In this document: piece by piece, positions 39,825 to 51,194 of the stretch
Layout: each line of letters starts with the position of its first letter
Position numbering within the stretch: the first letter of the stretch is position 1
Notes under the pieces: generated by a model
Seen by the model: the letters and a program-made list of their open reading frames with translations, nothing else
The model's database searches: none
Told to the model about the DNA's origin: nothing
Assembly: GCA_006384855.1 (NCBI GenBank)
Contig: VCJN01000126.1
Coordinates: 1-64,000 of the forward strand
From: Tetraselmis striata
Lineage: Eukaryota > Chlorophyta > Chlorodendrophyceae > Chlorodendrales > Chlorodendraceae
Direction: 5' to 3'
DNA: 64,000 bases
Position numbers and translations under genes: made by a program

Positions 39825-40734
39825 GTGGCGCCCCGTTCTGGGTTGAGTCCCCCCCCCCTTCTGCTCCTTGCTGCGAGACCTCTACTTCGAAGCCCCTTTA
39901 ACCACTGCCATGCATCGTCGTTGGCACCGAATGTCACTGCTGCTGACATTCGTCACTCGTACATGCAGAGCGGTTGCTATTTTCACTTACATCAGTGCTT
40001 TAATATATTCGCACTAAAAGTAGTGAGAACTAAAAGCAGAACCAAAAGCAATTGTGAAGGCTGCCAGCAAAAGAGGTATATAAGCCTAAATTAAACCAAT
40101 GGTCGTCAAGCATGAGCGAGGCCGGGAGCAAAGAACCAAGGAAGAACCACGGAAACCATGAAGCCGCCAAGTCGCCAAGGAACCAATGGGTCCGAGGAAA
40201 CACTGAAATCCAAGAAAAGACCATAAAAACCGAAAGGGATACAAGACACCAATGAGAACCACCGCCCAAGAGTGGGCCATCAGCCGCGGCGAGTGCGCTT
40301 GCAGCCGATGGCTCGGCGGGTCATAGAAACACATGATGAATGACGAGCGACGCGATGCAGGCGCAGGAGCACCATCACGTGCCGCGCGCGCCGCCGCGAC
40401 CCCGCCAAGAGCAATGTTTGCATGCGTCATGTTGATGAGCAAGGAGACAAGAGATAGCCGATTTTCTGGCAACAAGTGTGCGTGTGGCTAGCTTTCGCGA
40501 GCTCCATCAATAAAGCCCTAGCGTGCGGGGCCAGCGATCCAAACTCGACGGAGCCGGCGAAGGGAACAAAGCGAAGCATGCTTCCGGCGGTGTTTCGGAC
40601 ACCCTCATCAGTTTTGGGGATTTTGTAGCGCTATGTGACTCGCAATGCAGTCGTTGGATCCGAGCTTGACACGCCGAGGATAGGGGCAATGGTGGTATCG
40701 ATAGCAACAACGTTCCCGCGGATACCGCCATACC

Positions 40735-40800
40735 CAAAAGCCCAACGTTGGGCTTTTGTACATCGGCCGGCCGGCCGATGTACATCGGCCGGCCGGCCGC
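40735..40800. repeat. Adjoining perfect palindromes
   Basis: CAAAAGCCCAACGTTGGGCTTTTG, read as CAAAAGCCCAAC plus its complement, occupies 40735-40758. Directly after it TGTACATCGGCCGG..CCGGCCGATGTACA forms a second palindrome to about 40784, and CATCGGCCGGCCGGCCG repeats again to 40800. Together they could extrude as cruciforms or form two strong hairpins in RNA. Confidence 0.9.
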
Positions 40801-41286
40801 CGCTGCCGTTCGGAAGAGAAACAAGCACCGACGGGTCCGTGAGGATCTGAACACCCACGCCTAGGCGGACTTAATGTCGTGGCAAACGTCGGAAAGACCA
40901 TGCGCCGCCCACTCGTGTACGGTGATATTGGAGTCGCCCCCATAGCAACGGTCCACGTGATCAGCGTACGCGACCGCCCAAGCCGAAGGAGTGACCTCCA
41001 CGCCAGCAACCTCAAAACGGGCAAACGTGCCTTGTACCGAGAAGAATCAAAGAGCAAAAGGGCGTGGCTCGCCGAGGGAGAGGACAAAGCCGCCGGCGGA
41101 AGGCCGAATGTGCGGCACGCGGCAACGCGGAACACGGAATCGTAGTATGTACTATGGGGAACGCTATGGGGACTTCACCCAGGCGACCTAGAGTAGCTAT
41201 ATGTAATCATTACGTCATGACCTTAGTTACTGCTGATGTAATGATGTAGTACAGTCTGAGTCTACTTCAATGTATTGGTACTTCAA

Positions 41287-41291
<5 letters not shown>

Positions 41292-41353
<62 letters not shown>
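41292..41353. repeat. (TG)n microsatellite
   Basis: About 30 uninterrupted TG units. Confidence 0.97.
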
Positions 41354-41357
<4 letters not shown>

Positions 41358-42099
41358 ATTTCAAGTGAGTGGGCCCCATATATTCGTGGATAATACCCGA
41401 AATTCATGCGAAATGTATTTCCTGCTGTGAGCGACAACTACGACGATGCAAAACAAAACGAGGCCACATATATATTACGGCCAGCACGGTTTGATTCGTG
41501 TGTGTGCAGACTGCTGCTTCGTTTGCAACACATTCTGCAACTACAAGGACCGTAATTTAGTAGTTGCAGTACCTAAAGGGCGCCCTGAGATATGTATCGT
41601 CATATCGCGTGGCATGACTCCCGCTACTACATGGCACCGCACACATGAGCCGCGGGCAGTAGGACGGCATCCCACGTTCATGTATACACGCCGGCGGCCT
41701 GCCACCAATCTTTCGAAGCCATTGGAGGATAGTCTAAACGGTTTCCAAGGCAATTCCGACGCCAAAAAGTTGCCGATTGCAACGTTTTGCTGTAGAGTGT
41801 AGACAATTGGTGATGCACGAGGTTGTTAAAATCAGTTGATGCAACATGAAACCACACGAACAAATATTGTAATCACCCGAAAACTTGCGAGCGCGTTTAT
41901 CGACTTTTTACCAAGGCGGTGCGCGGGCATACACACCTAGCCATACCCCTACAGTGATATCTTGTGCTGCCCGCTCGGGTTCTACTATTTGCCGCGCTTC
42001 TATATGGTGGCGCTTTGGCTTGGGATACAATGTTTTGTAATCATGAGCCTGTGGGTAGCCCGCGAGAACACACAGCACGAAATTAGGGAGGGAGGGGGG

Positions 42100-45000
42100 A
42101 CGCGGCCCGCCACATGGTAGGCGGGGCGCGAAGATGGAACATGCACGGGGACAGCATATAGCCCGCTAGCTTTAATAAGAATTCTACCTCGATTGCGGTC
42201 GACTCGTAGCGCGTGGTGTTGGGGGTTGACCGTGATCGTTTGTACGGCAATTTATTTCTTCTCGGGCCGATTTCGGGTATTTGAAGCATACCGGTACGCG
42301 CACTACCGTGCTTTTGAGTACGATGCTGTAGCTGCGAGCATCGCATGTGTGCCACATATGTAACGCGCATGCAGGCAAACGCGCGCAGCGGTCGCCATGC
42401 GGAAAAGTTAACCCCGACCTTACTACTGGAGGAACACATTTCAAAGGGGCGGGGGGGGGGGGGGGTGCTATGTGGTTTGCCGAGTACCGACGCAGGAGGG
42501 CGCCGGCATGTCCCACGGGCAGACGAGGGGCGGTAAAAACTCCGGGGCCGGGCACCGGGCCCGAAGGGGGAGCCAGAAGGCGACCACTGGCCACTTGGGA
42601 GGACCGACACCGGTGCGTACGCCGAGGCGGCCCGAACATGCCAAGCGCGAATTGGTCCGGAGATGGGGGGAAGACAACCACCTCGGATGCCATTTCCGAT
42701 GAGAGGCGATGGTGCCAGCCGCGGTCGGGCCAGTACGGCACGATGACGGTGGCCCCCGCGCCACAGGTGTGGAGGTTGATGACGAGGTTGAGAACGAGGC
42801 CCATGGGTGTTGCACCGGTGGTGCTCACGCTGTCATGCGCCATCGGAGAGGCGCATGCTGTCGATGGCCTCGCTGCAAGGGTCACGCCAACGGGAATTAT
42901 AGCGCAGGAGCCGCCTCGCGCTCTCCATGGTAGCGAAGCGGTCGATGGTGTGACGCCCCCCGATGGTGTCGAAGTGGTTGAAGTGGCGTAGGCTGAACGA
43001 CCCGTCGTTGTAGTCAATCTCGCGGCTGAGGCAGTCAGCCTAGATGTTCGCCATGATCTTGATGTAGCGCGCACGGATGGAGATGTCGTTGGAGTCAAGG
43101 ATGAACCACAGTTTTCGCAGCTCCGTCATGAGCATAGGGGAGTGGGAGGTGAGGCTGGCGAGGACGTGGAACACACACCATGTTGCCCTCGTGGAGCAGC
43201 ACACGTCGACCTCGCAACTCCGAGAGGAATGTAAGCACGGCGTACCGGACAGCCTTGAGCTCCTTGTAGCTGATGTGCAGGTCACGGTCACGTTCGTACC
43301 AGAACCCGCGCGCCTTGGTGGTTTCGTTGAGGACGGCACCCCACCCGTATTTAGCCGGAGCTGTCGACATGCATGCCCTCTCCACGGGCTTGTAGATGGA
43401 GCGCCCGTTGCTGTGGTTGGGGACCGCCACCCACGACTTGAGGTCGCGTCGGATCTGGCGCGTTACCTTGACGCGCCCGTTGCGTGAGTCCTTCGTGCGG
43501 AGCACGTCGCGCAGCTCGCGCAGCTCGCGCAGGTAGAACCGTGCCGGCTTGATGGCGAGAAATAAGAATTGAGCGCGTCCTGCCAGGGACGCGAGCTCTC
43601 GCACATACAGCCATCGCATGTCTCGCTTAGCCCGGCAGATGAGGCCGAGGGTTGTAGCAGCGAGTGAATCGAGTTTATTCCGATAGGGGGGCTCGAATCG
43701 TACCGCTCCGTGAGTCAATCTCTAGACCAAGGTGGTCCAGCCGTTGTACCGGCTCTAATTGGCCCTTGTCGGGGTGTCGGCTGAGACCCAGCCGTCCGAG
43801 CAAGGAGATGAGGCGGTCGCGCACAGTGAAGGCTTGCGCTCGGTTGGACGCAAGAATGAAGTCGTCCGTGTAGGGGAGCATGCGGCAGCCACGGAAGCGG
43901 CTGCGCAGCGCTTGACGTCGCCCTATGCTCAGCTTGGCACGACGCACTCCTTGGGAGGTCACTGCGAAGTCGAGGCGTCGCAGATTGCGGTTGAACGCCG
44001 CAGTGAGCGAGCAAAAGTATAGTAGGGATTCATGCTCCACCCCATATGAGGAGCCCCGCCATCCGGTAGAGCTTGACTCGGTAGTTGACGGTGAAATAAT
44101 CTCGGTCTTCGGGAGCGATGCCGACGGCGTAAAAGGCGTCATGTAGGTCCATGGAGAGCATGTAGTCGCATGGCCGAGCCAGGTGACGCAGCCGAGTGAG
44201 AGAAAAGTAACTCAGGTCTCGCTCCTCGCAATACCGGTTGAGGGGTCGTAGATCGATTATGAGCCGCCAATTATTGACGCCCGACTGAAGTACGAGGAAC
44301 AACCGAGAAACCCACCGCAAGCACTGGCCTTCTTCCCAACAGCACGCTCCACTAGACAAGAAGCGGGCCAGCTCGTCGTCCATGAAGTGTAGTTGGTCGG
44401 GAGTCGCGTCCTCCTTCAAGACCCCTCGGTTGAAAGGGGCGGGCGGGCCGCTCTTGAACGGGATGCGCACGCCGTTGCGGATCATGTCGACGACCCGGCG
44501 GCCAGCGCCGATGACTGCCAATTGCGTCGGACTCGGTGGCGCATATAATCCGACTCATGGGTGCACGTACGAGTCGGCACGCAAGCCGGAGTCCACAGGG
44601 CCACGCGCGTGGCCCGTAAGGGTTCATCCTCGCTCGGGAGCAACATCGGTCGCCCTAGAAGGCGTGCTCGTCGCACGCCGCGGCAGGAGAAACCGACTGG
44701 AGGGAGCAGCTCGTTCGGTCAAGTAGACGAGTCGGCCACCGGCAGGACACGGAATCGTTGCCATTCCCGAGGTAGATGTTTGAATCGGCCAGCTAGGCTA
44801 AGGCGCCGAGCAGTCGGCTCCAAGATGGAGGGTCCAATTGTGAGGCCACGCAGAGGGGCCACAAGTACCACCAACCCGTGCAGCAGGCGCGGTTGGAATG
44901 TCAGCTTGTTGAGACGAGGGGCGCTGTGTTTTCGCGCTCGCCTTTCGAAGGTGCGATTCTACGTCGCCAGCTGTCAACATACCGGCACAATAAGTGAGTG

Positions 45001-45276
45001 TTCGCTAGTGGCACCCAGCAAGAAGACGGTGCCTCAGCGGTAGGAGGACGGCGGGTCTTCACACGCGGTTCGGGCGTGCGGGAAAGCCACAGCGTCTTGC
45101 AGCACGGGCGGGACGAACCCGTGAGCATCGACGCGGCCCGCCACATGGTAGGCGGGGCGCGAAGATGGAACATGGGGACATTATGTAGCCCGCTAGCTTT
45201 TATACGAATGCTACCTCGATTGCGGTCGACTCGTAGCGTGGTGCTGGAGTTGACCGTGCTCGTTTGTACGGCAGTT
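42100..45276 (-). mobile_element. Decayed PAT/DIRS-type element keeping RT/RNase H only
   Basis: Two direct repeats of about 146-155 bp bound it: 42100-42254 and 45131-45276. Both start ACGCGGCCCGCCACATGGTA and end GTTTGTACGGCA, about 90% alike with small indels. Between them the minus strand encodes a DIRS-type RT and RNase H broken by frameshifts. No tyrosine recombinase, and no zinc-knuckle Gag, could be found. The arrangement fits a PAT-like element that lost its other genes, or a non-autonomous derivative. I could not identify a B-type repeat pair here. A poly-G run at 42450-42466 interrupts the region after the RNase H tail. Confidence 0.7.
42600..44627 (-). pseudogene. Frameshifted DIRS-type reverse transcriptase / RNase H
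   Basis: Coding fragments follow one another on the minus strand in changing frames. The first, 44521-44030, has RLFLVLQSGVNNWRLIIDL and motif A (MLSMDLHDAFYAVGI). The second, 44142-43675, has SLTAAFNRNLRRLDFAV and motif C (LPYTDDFILAS), then HLGLEIDS. The third, 43718-43095, has RNase H (KYGWGAVLNE, YKELKAVRYAVLTFL). The tail, about 42830-42650, has GAGATVIVPYWPDRGWHHRL. Motif order and the WGAVLN / VIVPxWP signatures match DIRS-type RT proteins. At least three frame changes mean no functional protein. It differs clearly from the RT at 2946-5012 and belongs to another family. Confidence 0.8.
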
Positions 45277-45395
45277 TTCATGCGGAAAAGGAAACCCAAT
45301 TGGTAATAAATTTATCAAGGGGTTTGATCCTCGCTCGCGGTGGTTTGCCGATTCGGCCCTCGTACGGGCCCCGCTCGGTATACACACACTACATG

Positions 45396-45437
<42 letters not shown>

Positions 45438-46372
45438 GATACATGTACACAAGTAGACCCGTTGCATGAGTGTGGAATCCAGAGCCGCAAGGATCAATCG
45501 TGGTCGGTCGTTCCTTTGCTTCAGTGCTTCCCTTGACCCTTTGGTTCCTGGCAGCTTGGCGACTTATTTCGTGGTTCCCTTCGCTCTTCCTTGGTTCTTG
45601 GCTCCCCGGCCTTCTGCTCGACCTTGGTTTCAGGCTAATGTCTCTCTTTTGCTGGCAACCTTTCATGGTTGCTTTTAGATCTGTTTGTAGTGCGCATATG
45701 TTAAATGAACACATCAATCTTGGTAGTCACTACTACGTTGTACAGCCCCGCGTCCGCCGACCCGCCGACCCGCCGGGCGGGGCCTAGCGTCCGTCGACGG
45801 ATGGGCGTCGAGGCAGAGAGGCGGCGGTCCTCCGGCGACCGGCGACGGACGAACGACGGGGTCAGGGTCCGGTCCACGCGGCGGGCTCGGCGCTTCGCGC
45901 CATGCCCGCCCCGTAGACCTGACAAACAGTGACGACCGGCCCGACCGGCGGCCGACCGGTACCCGTACGGTACCGGTAGTCAGCAGGTAAGCGCGACGGT
46001 TATTTTGACATGCTCGGAATCATGACGGAATCTATAACATTGTGGATCCATATAATAATATATGGGATGCCGTTCCGGAAGTGGCGACAGACTCACGAAC
46101 GCACGCACGCACGCACGCACGCACAGACTCACTACATTGTGGGATATATGTAAATATATGTACATATAGCATATATATATGGTATAAGTGTACCAATACA
46201 ACGTTTTGTTTCGTCATCCTGTCGAATATTTATCTACCTTACCTGTACCAGCAGAGGCAATAAAAAACCTTGCCGAATATCTACCAGTAGTACCGGGGTA
46301 CCAGTAGTAAGGATGGTAGGGGACGGACCCAACCGAACTCGAGGGGATACCAGTACCGGCGGCAGTGGGGAA
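45277..46372. other. Repeat-rich spacer, no gene
   Basis: Holds an (AT)n run (about 45402-45434), the 45500-45690 copy of the 40015-40240 block, the GC-rich block 45735-45965 shared with 155-300, a short (CGCA)n run at about 46098-46123, and ATATATGTA-rich sequence to 46185. No gene. Confidence 0.55.
45735..45965 (+). repeat. Dispersed GC-rich block, second copy
   Basis: Shares GCGTCCGTCGACGGA, CGACGG, GCGGCGGG, TTCGCGCC.TGCCCGCC and CCCGTAGACCTGACGACC-like words in the same order with 155-300. Identity is roughly 75% with indels, so these are old copies. Confidence 0.7.
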
Positions 46373-46397
46373 CTGCCCTTTTTGTAATTCACACCAG
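46373..46397. repeat. Left flanking motif of the non-LTR element (possible target duplication)
   Basis: CTGCCCTTTTTGTAATTCAC then ACCAG. The matching right copy is 50688-50713 (CTGCTTTTTTTGCAATTCAC then ACCAG). Confidence 0.55.
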
Positions 46398-49300
46398 CGG
46401 CAGTGCACCCGACGCCACCCAGCCAAGGCCGAGCCCGCCCGCGGCTGCCGCCCCGCCGGCTCCCACGTACGGTCAGGCGGTGAGCCGGTCGTCGAGTCCC
46501 GAGTCCGCGACGGGCGCGGCAGGTACGACCGGCGCGCGCGCTGCCTCGCCTGCGTCGTGGCCTCGACGCAGTACTTCCAGCAGTATTTCGGGGCCCGGCG
46601 CGTCGCAACGCGATCACGACGGCGTTCCGACAGACCAGGAAGTCTCCGAGCGGCCCCAGCCGCGGCCGCGCGGTGGCAACCGCGGCCTGGCGCTCACCGG
46701 CCTCGATGCTCTCGCCCGCCTGCATTCCAGGCTACACGACAGCGGGCCGGCGCGGCGGGGCGTAGCGCCGGCGGTGGCTTGAATTGCTGACGTGCTTTCA
46801 GTCGGTGGCGTCGCCGCGGGCGCCGCGTGGGCGCAAGGATTGACGCCGCAGCCATGTCGCTCCAACTCGCCCGCGCCAGGCACCACCCGGCCGACGTGGT
46901 GGCTTTCGCTGAGGTCGCCGCCGCGTGGCTAGCCAAGGCGCGCGCCGTGCTGGCCGAGCAGCACCGCCGTCGGGGGGCGCGCCACGCCGGTGGAGCGGGA
47001 CAATCGTCAGTGCTGCCGTCGCCCGCATTGCCGTCCGTCGATGCGTTCCGGGGCGTCGCAGCGCCCCCGGTTGCTGCTTTCGCGCCGCCAGAGGTGGGTG
47101 CACCGGCCTGCCACCCTGGTAGCAAGGCCTCACGGGCTCGGTATCCCCCCCCCCCCCCCCCCCTACTCGCCCATCTCCAGCCGGCGACGGGGTGGGGTGG
47201 GGTGCGGTGGACCACCTCTCCGACGTGGACATGGTGCACATGCCGGCGGAGATGTACATGGAGACGGCGGTGCCTATTCACTTTCAAGAAGCGTGGGCGG
47301 ACGAGGCACAACGTTGCGTGCATGAGCGGGTGGTGGCGGCGGTGGAGGCCGATGACCCCGTGGTGTTGGATAGGGCGTTGAAGTGGAAGTACCTGCTGCC
47401 GCAATTGTTGCTTAGGGTCCCGAGCCGAGGCGGGCGGCGGCGGCAACAAGCCTTGGCGTGGCGCTTCCACGCTTTCGCGGAGAGGCGCATGCCCGAACTC
47501 GTGCGCTCATGGGACGACGCGCGCACTGAGGCGTTCTAAGCCGGACATGCTCGCCAGCGTCGAACGGACGCCGATCTCTTTGCGGCGCTGCTCGTTGGCA
47601 CCGCGGACACTGTTGTGGCGTTGGTGGAGGACGGAGAGCTCTCCCAAGCGGCGGGCCGACTATCTTCTAAGGGTATGGGCGACCTATCCGATCTTGCTAT
47701 CCTCGCCCAGCTGCGCGACAAGCGCCCGTCCCGAAGCCACCCGATCCCAGACGCCGCGTATGACATTCCGGTCGACGAGGCCGCCCTGACGGTGGACATG
47801 CGAGTGCCGTACCACCAACTGAAGCAGCACGTGGCGGCGGGGCCCTCAGGCATGCACAACGAGTATCTCCGCTGCTTGGTGGGCGAATACGCCCCGGCGT
47901 CCGGGCCTGCGGCGGTCCGCGCCATGTCGGAGGTTGCCTCCATGTACCTCCAAGGTCGCCTGCCCGGGTGGTTCAACCGGCTCTTCGCCTCTGCTAGGCT
48001 CGTGGCACCTGTCAAGAAGCTAGGCGAGGGGAGGGCCCCGGACGTGCGGCATGTGGCAGTCGGGGAGGCGGAGCGGCGCGCAGCGGAGCGGGCAGTGGTG
48101 GACAACATGAAGGAGGCATACGTGTCGGTGCTTGCTCAATCTCAGGCTGGCGTTGGCATTCCCGCGGGCGACTCTATGCTCATCCACGGCGTCCGGCTCA
48201 TCGCCGAGAATCTTGGCCCACGTGCCGTCATCGTTCACACCGACCTTCGCAACGCATACAACGAGGTATGGCGCCGCACCATCATCCAACGCCACATCGA
48301 TTGCTCTCCACTACACCCTGTCATCCCTGCGCTCCTAGCCTCCCTCTCCACGGATTCGTATCTGGTCGTGGACGACCGGTCCGCCCCTCTGCGGTCGGAG
48401 GACGGCGTGCAGCAGGCGCACCGTTGGCCACGACTTCCTTTTGCGTCGCGATTCACCCGGAGGTGCAACAGTGTGACAGCACTGTGGAGGTCACTGACGG
48501 GACGGCGCGCTTCAATCAACGCCGACGATGGGTTTCTGGTGGGCCTTCCGGAGCACGTTTGGCCGGCTCTTCACACCTTCCGCACGTCCATCAAGGCGTC
48601 CGTGGGGCTTGAGGTGCGCTTCGACAAGATGCAGGTGTATATCGCAGACATGGAGGCCGCGCGGCGTGAGGCTCCGGCCGACATCGAGTGGCCCGAGCTA
48701 GATGGCCATCACGGCATCGCGGTCCTCAACGTGCCGCTCGGATCGCCAGAGTATGTGCAGGCGTACATGCGCGGCAATGCGGAGGAGCTACGAGAGGAGG
48801 TGGCCGCTAGCCTGAGCAAGCTCCTATCTGCCAAGCCCAGCCGTCGGTACATCCACGCCATGCATCACCACGCATGGGCCCTGCTCAAGCATTGCATGCA
48901 ACACAAGGCGGGGTATTGGCTCCGCAATTGTCTTCCGTCCGAGGTGGAGGCCTTTGCAGAGGCGGTGGATGCCACCGTCCCCGCGGCGGTCGAGCGAGTG
49001 CTAGGGGTTTCTTTTGATCCCTCCACGTACGGCACCGACACCAATCCGGTGGTCACCGATTTCCTGGCGGAGCTTTTGCACGACCCCGATCCCATGGCAG
49101 CGGAGGTGGCTACCTTGAGCGAGGATGCAGTGGCCAGGGCGCGCAGGAGGCTTCACCTCCCCACTCGGTTGAAGGGAGCCGGCATCCGCTACATGGCTAC
49201 CGTTCGTGATGCCGCCTTTATCGGCTGCATGAATGCCATCCTCCCAAGGTTCCTAACTAGGAACTCCGGCACCAACACCCCCACCCCTGGTTTCTTTGAC

Positions 49301-50687
49301 CCACAGCTCGGGTCCGTACTTGGCCGAGGCAGCTTCAACGCAACTTCTTCTGCCCGCCGGTATGACCACTTCCTCAACGATGCTCATGGGTCGGACAGCT
49401 ACGCCGCAGAGATGCGCGAGGCGTGGGGCCGCCTCCAAGCGGCTACTGCTGGCCATCTTGGCGACGCAGATGCGCGCGTGATGGAGCGAGAAGTGGAGGC
49501 TGCGTCCGGCTTGCAAAGGAGCTGGCGGCATTTCTAGACCCGGCTACCAACTCTCGGCTTCGAAATGAGGTGTGCGCTCTCCCTGTCACATGTAGGGAAC
49601 GGATCTTGTTCAACCAGCTCGACGCGGTGTCAGGCACGTGGACAGTGGACATCCCCACCGCGCGGACGGTCATGACTCCGCATGAGCTGCGGAAGGTCGC
49701 TGCCGGGTACTTCTTTCTGCCAAGCCCGTGCTTGGCCCCGGTGGCTGGGAGCCATATCATTTTGCCCTCGACAGAGCACAACCCCGTCACTGTTGACCTA
49801 TACAGCGACGCGCTCATGAATCTCCCAGCGCATGGAGACGCTCACTGGCGTGTACAACACGACGCTATCGCAGATGCCTTCCGCGATCATTGTGTTCACG
49901 ACCTAGGTATCGCTGTACGGCGGGAGGTGGATGACTTGTTCCAGCAAGCAGTGCCTCTAGGCAACACCGTACCCAGGGATGAACTCAAGGACCTAGTGCC
50001 GGACGCAGAGCTCTCCCTTCCGGCGTTCAACGTCGTGACCGGGAGCTACGATCCCCGGAGCTTGAAGTCCACGCTGCTGGAGTTCAAGACTATGCGGTAC
50101 TGGATCAAGTACACTGCAGTGCCCCGGGCCATGCACGGCTGTGGATCGGTTTGAGCGCTCCCTGTTGGGCGACATACAACGGGGGTTGGCAGCGCGGGAT
50201 GCGGCGTGGCACAACACGGAGCCCGGACAGAAGGGTCCTCTTCGAGACATCCTGGATATGTCGGAGTACACGGGCATGGTCTTCGGCACAGTGGGTGAGG
50301 TGAGCAAGGGGGTGCGCCGCACAGTGCGCGGTATCGCATGCTTGGCTGCGGATCGGGGTGCCCTCTCGTCGCGGGGCACTCGGTGCATCACCCGGGCTCT
50401 CCAGGAGGCCTTGCTCGCAAGAGATTTCCTCGGGGTCCAGAGCTTGGTGGCCGCTCGAGAGCGCGCTCGCTGCTCATCAGACGGCGCATATTCGTCAGCC
50501 ATCCCGTTGGTGAAGCTGCACAGCACGTCCGAGGATCACCCACACACACGTGCACGCGTGGCCCGGACTCTGAACCGTGTGCGCATCACTCATCCATCCC
50601 GCCTCATGCGGGATGCGGGCCGCTTTTAGGCGGCTTGCTGTGTTGATTTTTAGTACTATTAGCGCGCAGTAGGCGCTGGATTTGTTA
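46398..50687 (+). mobile_element. Decayed non-LTR retrotransposon with a nuclease-like C-terminal domain
   Basis: About 4.3 kb. One long ORF region runs N-terminal domain, RT, then a C-terminal domain with a PD..ExK motif. The 3' part ends with GCGGGATGCGGGCCGC and a GCCGC-TTTTA-GGCGGC hairpin (about 50607-50630), followed by about 60 bp and the flanking motif. There are no LTRs. Both sides carry the same roughly 25-bp motif with few mismatches, which may be its target duplication. A poly-C run at 47146-47163 splits the N-terminal region. Several frameshifts and one stop make it inactive. Families with this RT type occur in many algae and invertebrates, but I cannot assign a clade name. Confidence 0.7.
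46827..50629 (+). pseudogene. Broken ORF of the non-LTR element: RT plus PD-(D/E)xK-like domain
   Basis: From the left: helical N-terminus (DVVAFAEVAAAWLAKARAVL); after the C-tract, LKWKYLLPQLLLRVPSRGG; a single in-frame TAA at 47537; then RT with GPSGMHNEYLRCL, DVRHVAVGEAERRAAERA, motif A IVHTDLRNAYNEV (D about 48243) and motif C NADDGFLVG (about 48523). Motif B, with its GVQQ start at about 48405, is scrambled by two frame changes near 48410 and 48510. A further shift near 49505 leads into AKELAAFLDP and HGDAHWRVQHDAI, then VPDAELSLP (49996) and LLEFKTMRY (50074), a PD..ExK arrangement. Another shift near 50135 leads to GMVFGTVGEVSKGVRR. The order matches intact relatives as I know them; the nuclease role is inferred. 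Confidence 0.7.
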
Positions 50688-50713
50688 CTGCTTTTTTTGC
50701 AATTCACACCAGT
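50688..50713. repeat. Right flanking motif of the non-LTR element
   Basis: CTGCTTTTTTTGCAATTCAC then ACCAGT. Compare 46373-46397. Confidence 0.55.
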
Positions 50714-50929
50714 AGTTGACCACCAGTTTTGGGCCCGAACCCCCGAACTGCCCCGAACCGAACACGGTTGGGCGGCACAGCCCTGGCAGGGACCGCGTAA
50801 GGATTACCTGTTTCAAAGTTGAGTCTGGTTTTGCCAAAAAGGTCGCGTAGGCTGTTTTACACGGTCAAGAGCCGAAATTGGCAGGAAGGTTTAGCGAAAA
50901 GCGTGGAGGGAAAACGGAGTCAGGGGGGG

Positions 50930-51116
50930 CGCTGCGTGGAACGCAGCGAAAACTGGAAGATGGCAGGCTCAGCTGTTCTGGCTGCTTTTATGTCTACTCG
51001 TGCTGCACCCAACAAGGGCGCAACAACAGTTACTAGTTCCCGTACCACTGCGCAGCACTTGTAGCTGAAAAGCGGTTAGGTCAAGGATGGAAACCCCATA
51101 AACTAGTTTAGATCAT
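50930..51116 (-). repeat. Split direct repeat A2 of the RT-less element
   Basis: Plus-strand start CGCTGCGTGGAACGCAGCGA, end CTAGTTTAGATCAT. Same as 53829-54015. Its first 16 bp form a stem (CGCTGCGT..ACGCAGCG). Confidence 0.9.
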
Positions 51117-51194
51117 TTCAAAGTTGAGTCTGGTTTTGCCAGTCTTGAGCGAACGTAGAGAGCGGTGGATTGACGGAGAAGGGGTAGCGCCAAG

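Larger units (their letters stand above)
39825..42099. other. Gene-free stretch with repeat copies and palindromes
   Basis: No gene supported. Bases 40015-40240 are an inverted, diverged copy of about 45500-45690 (shared words include TGCCAGCAAAAGAG and AAAGAACCAAGGAAGA). A palindrome cluster is at 40735-40800. The frame at 41446-41802 has several Cys (CADCCFVCNTFC) but no recognised zinc-finger spacing. Confidence 0.5.

Noticed and set aside
46365..46790. ORF upstream of the non-LTR element body
   Set aside because: Arg/Pro-rich frames are open on both strands and none matches a Gag-like or zinc-finger ORF1; it may be 5' UTR.
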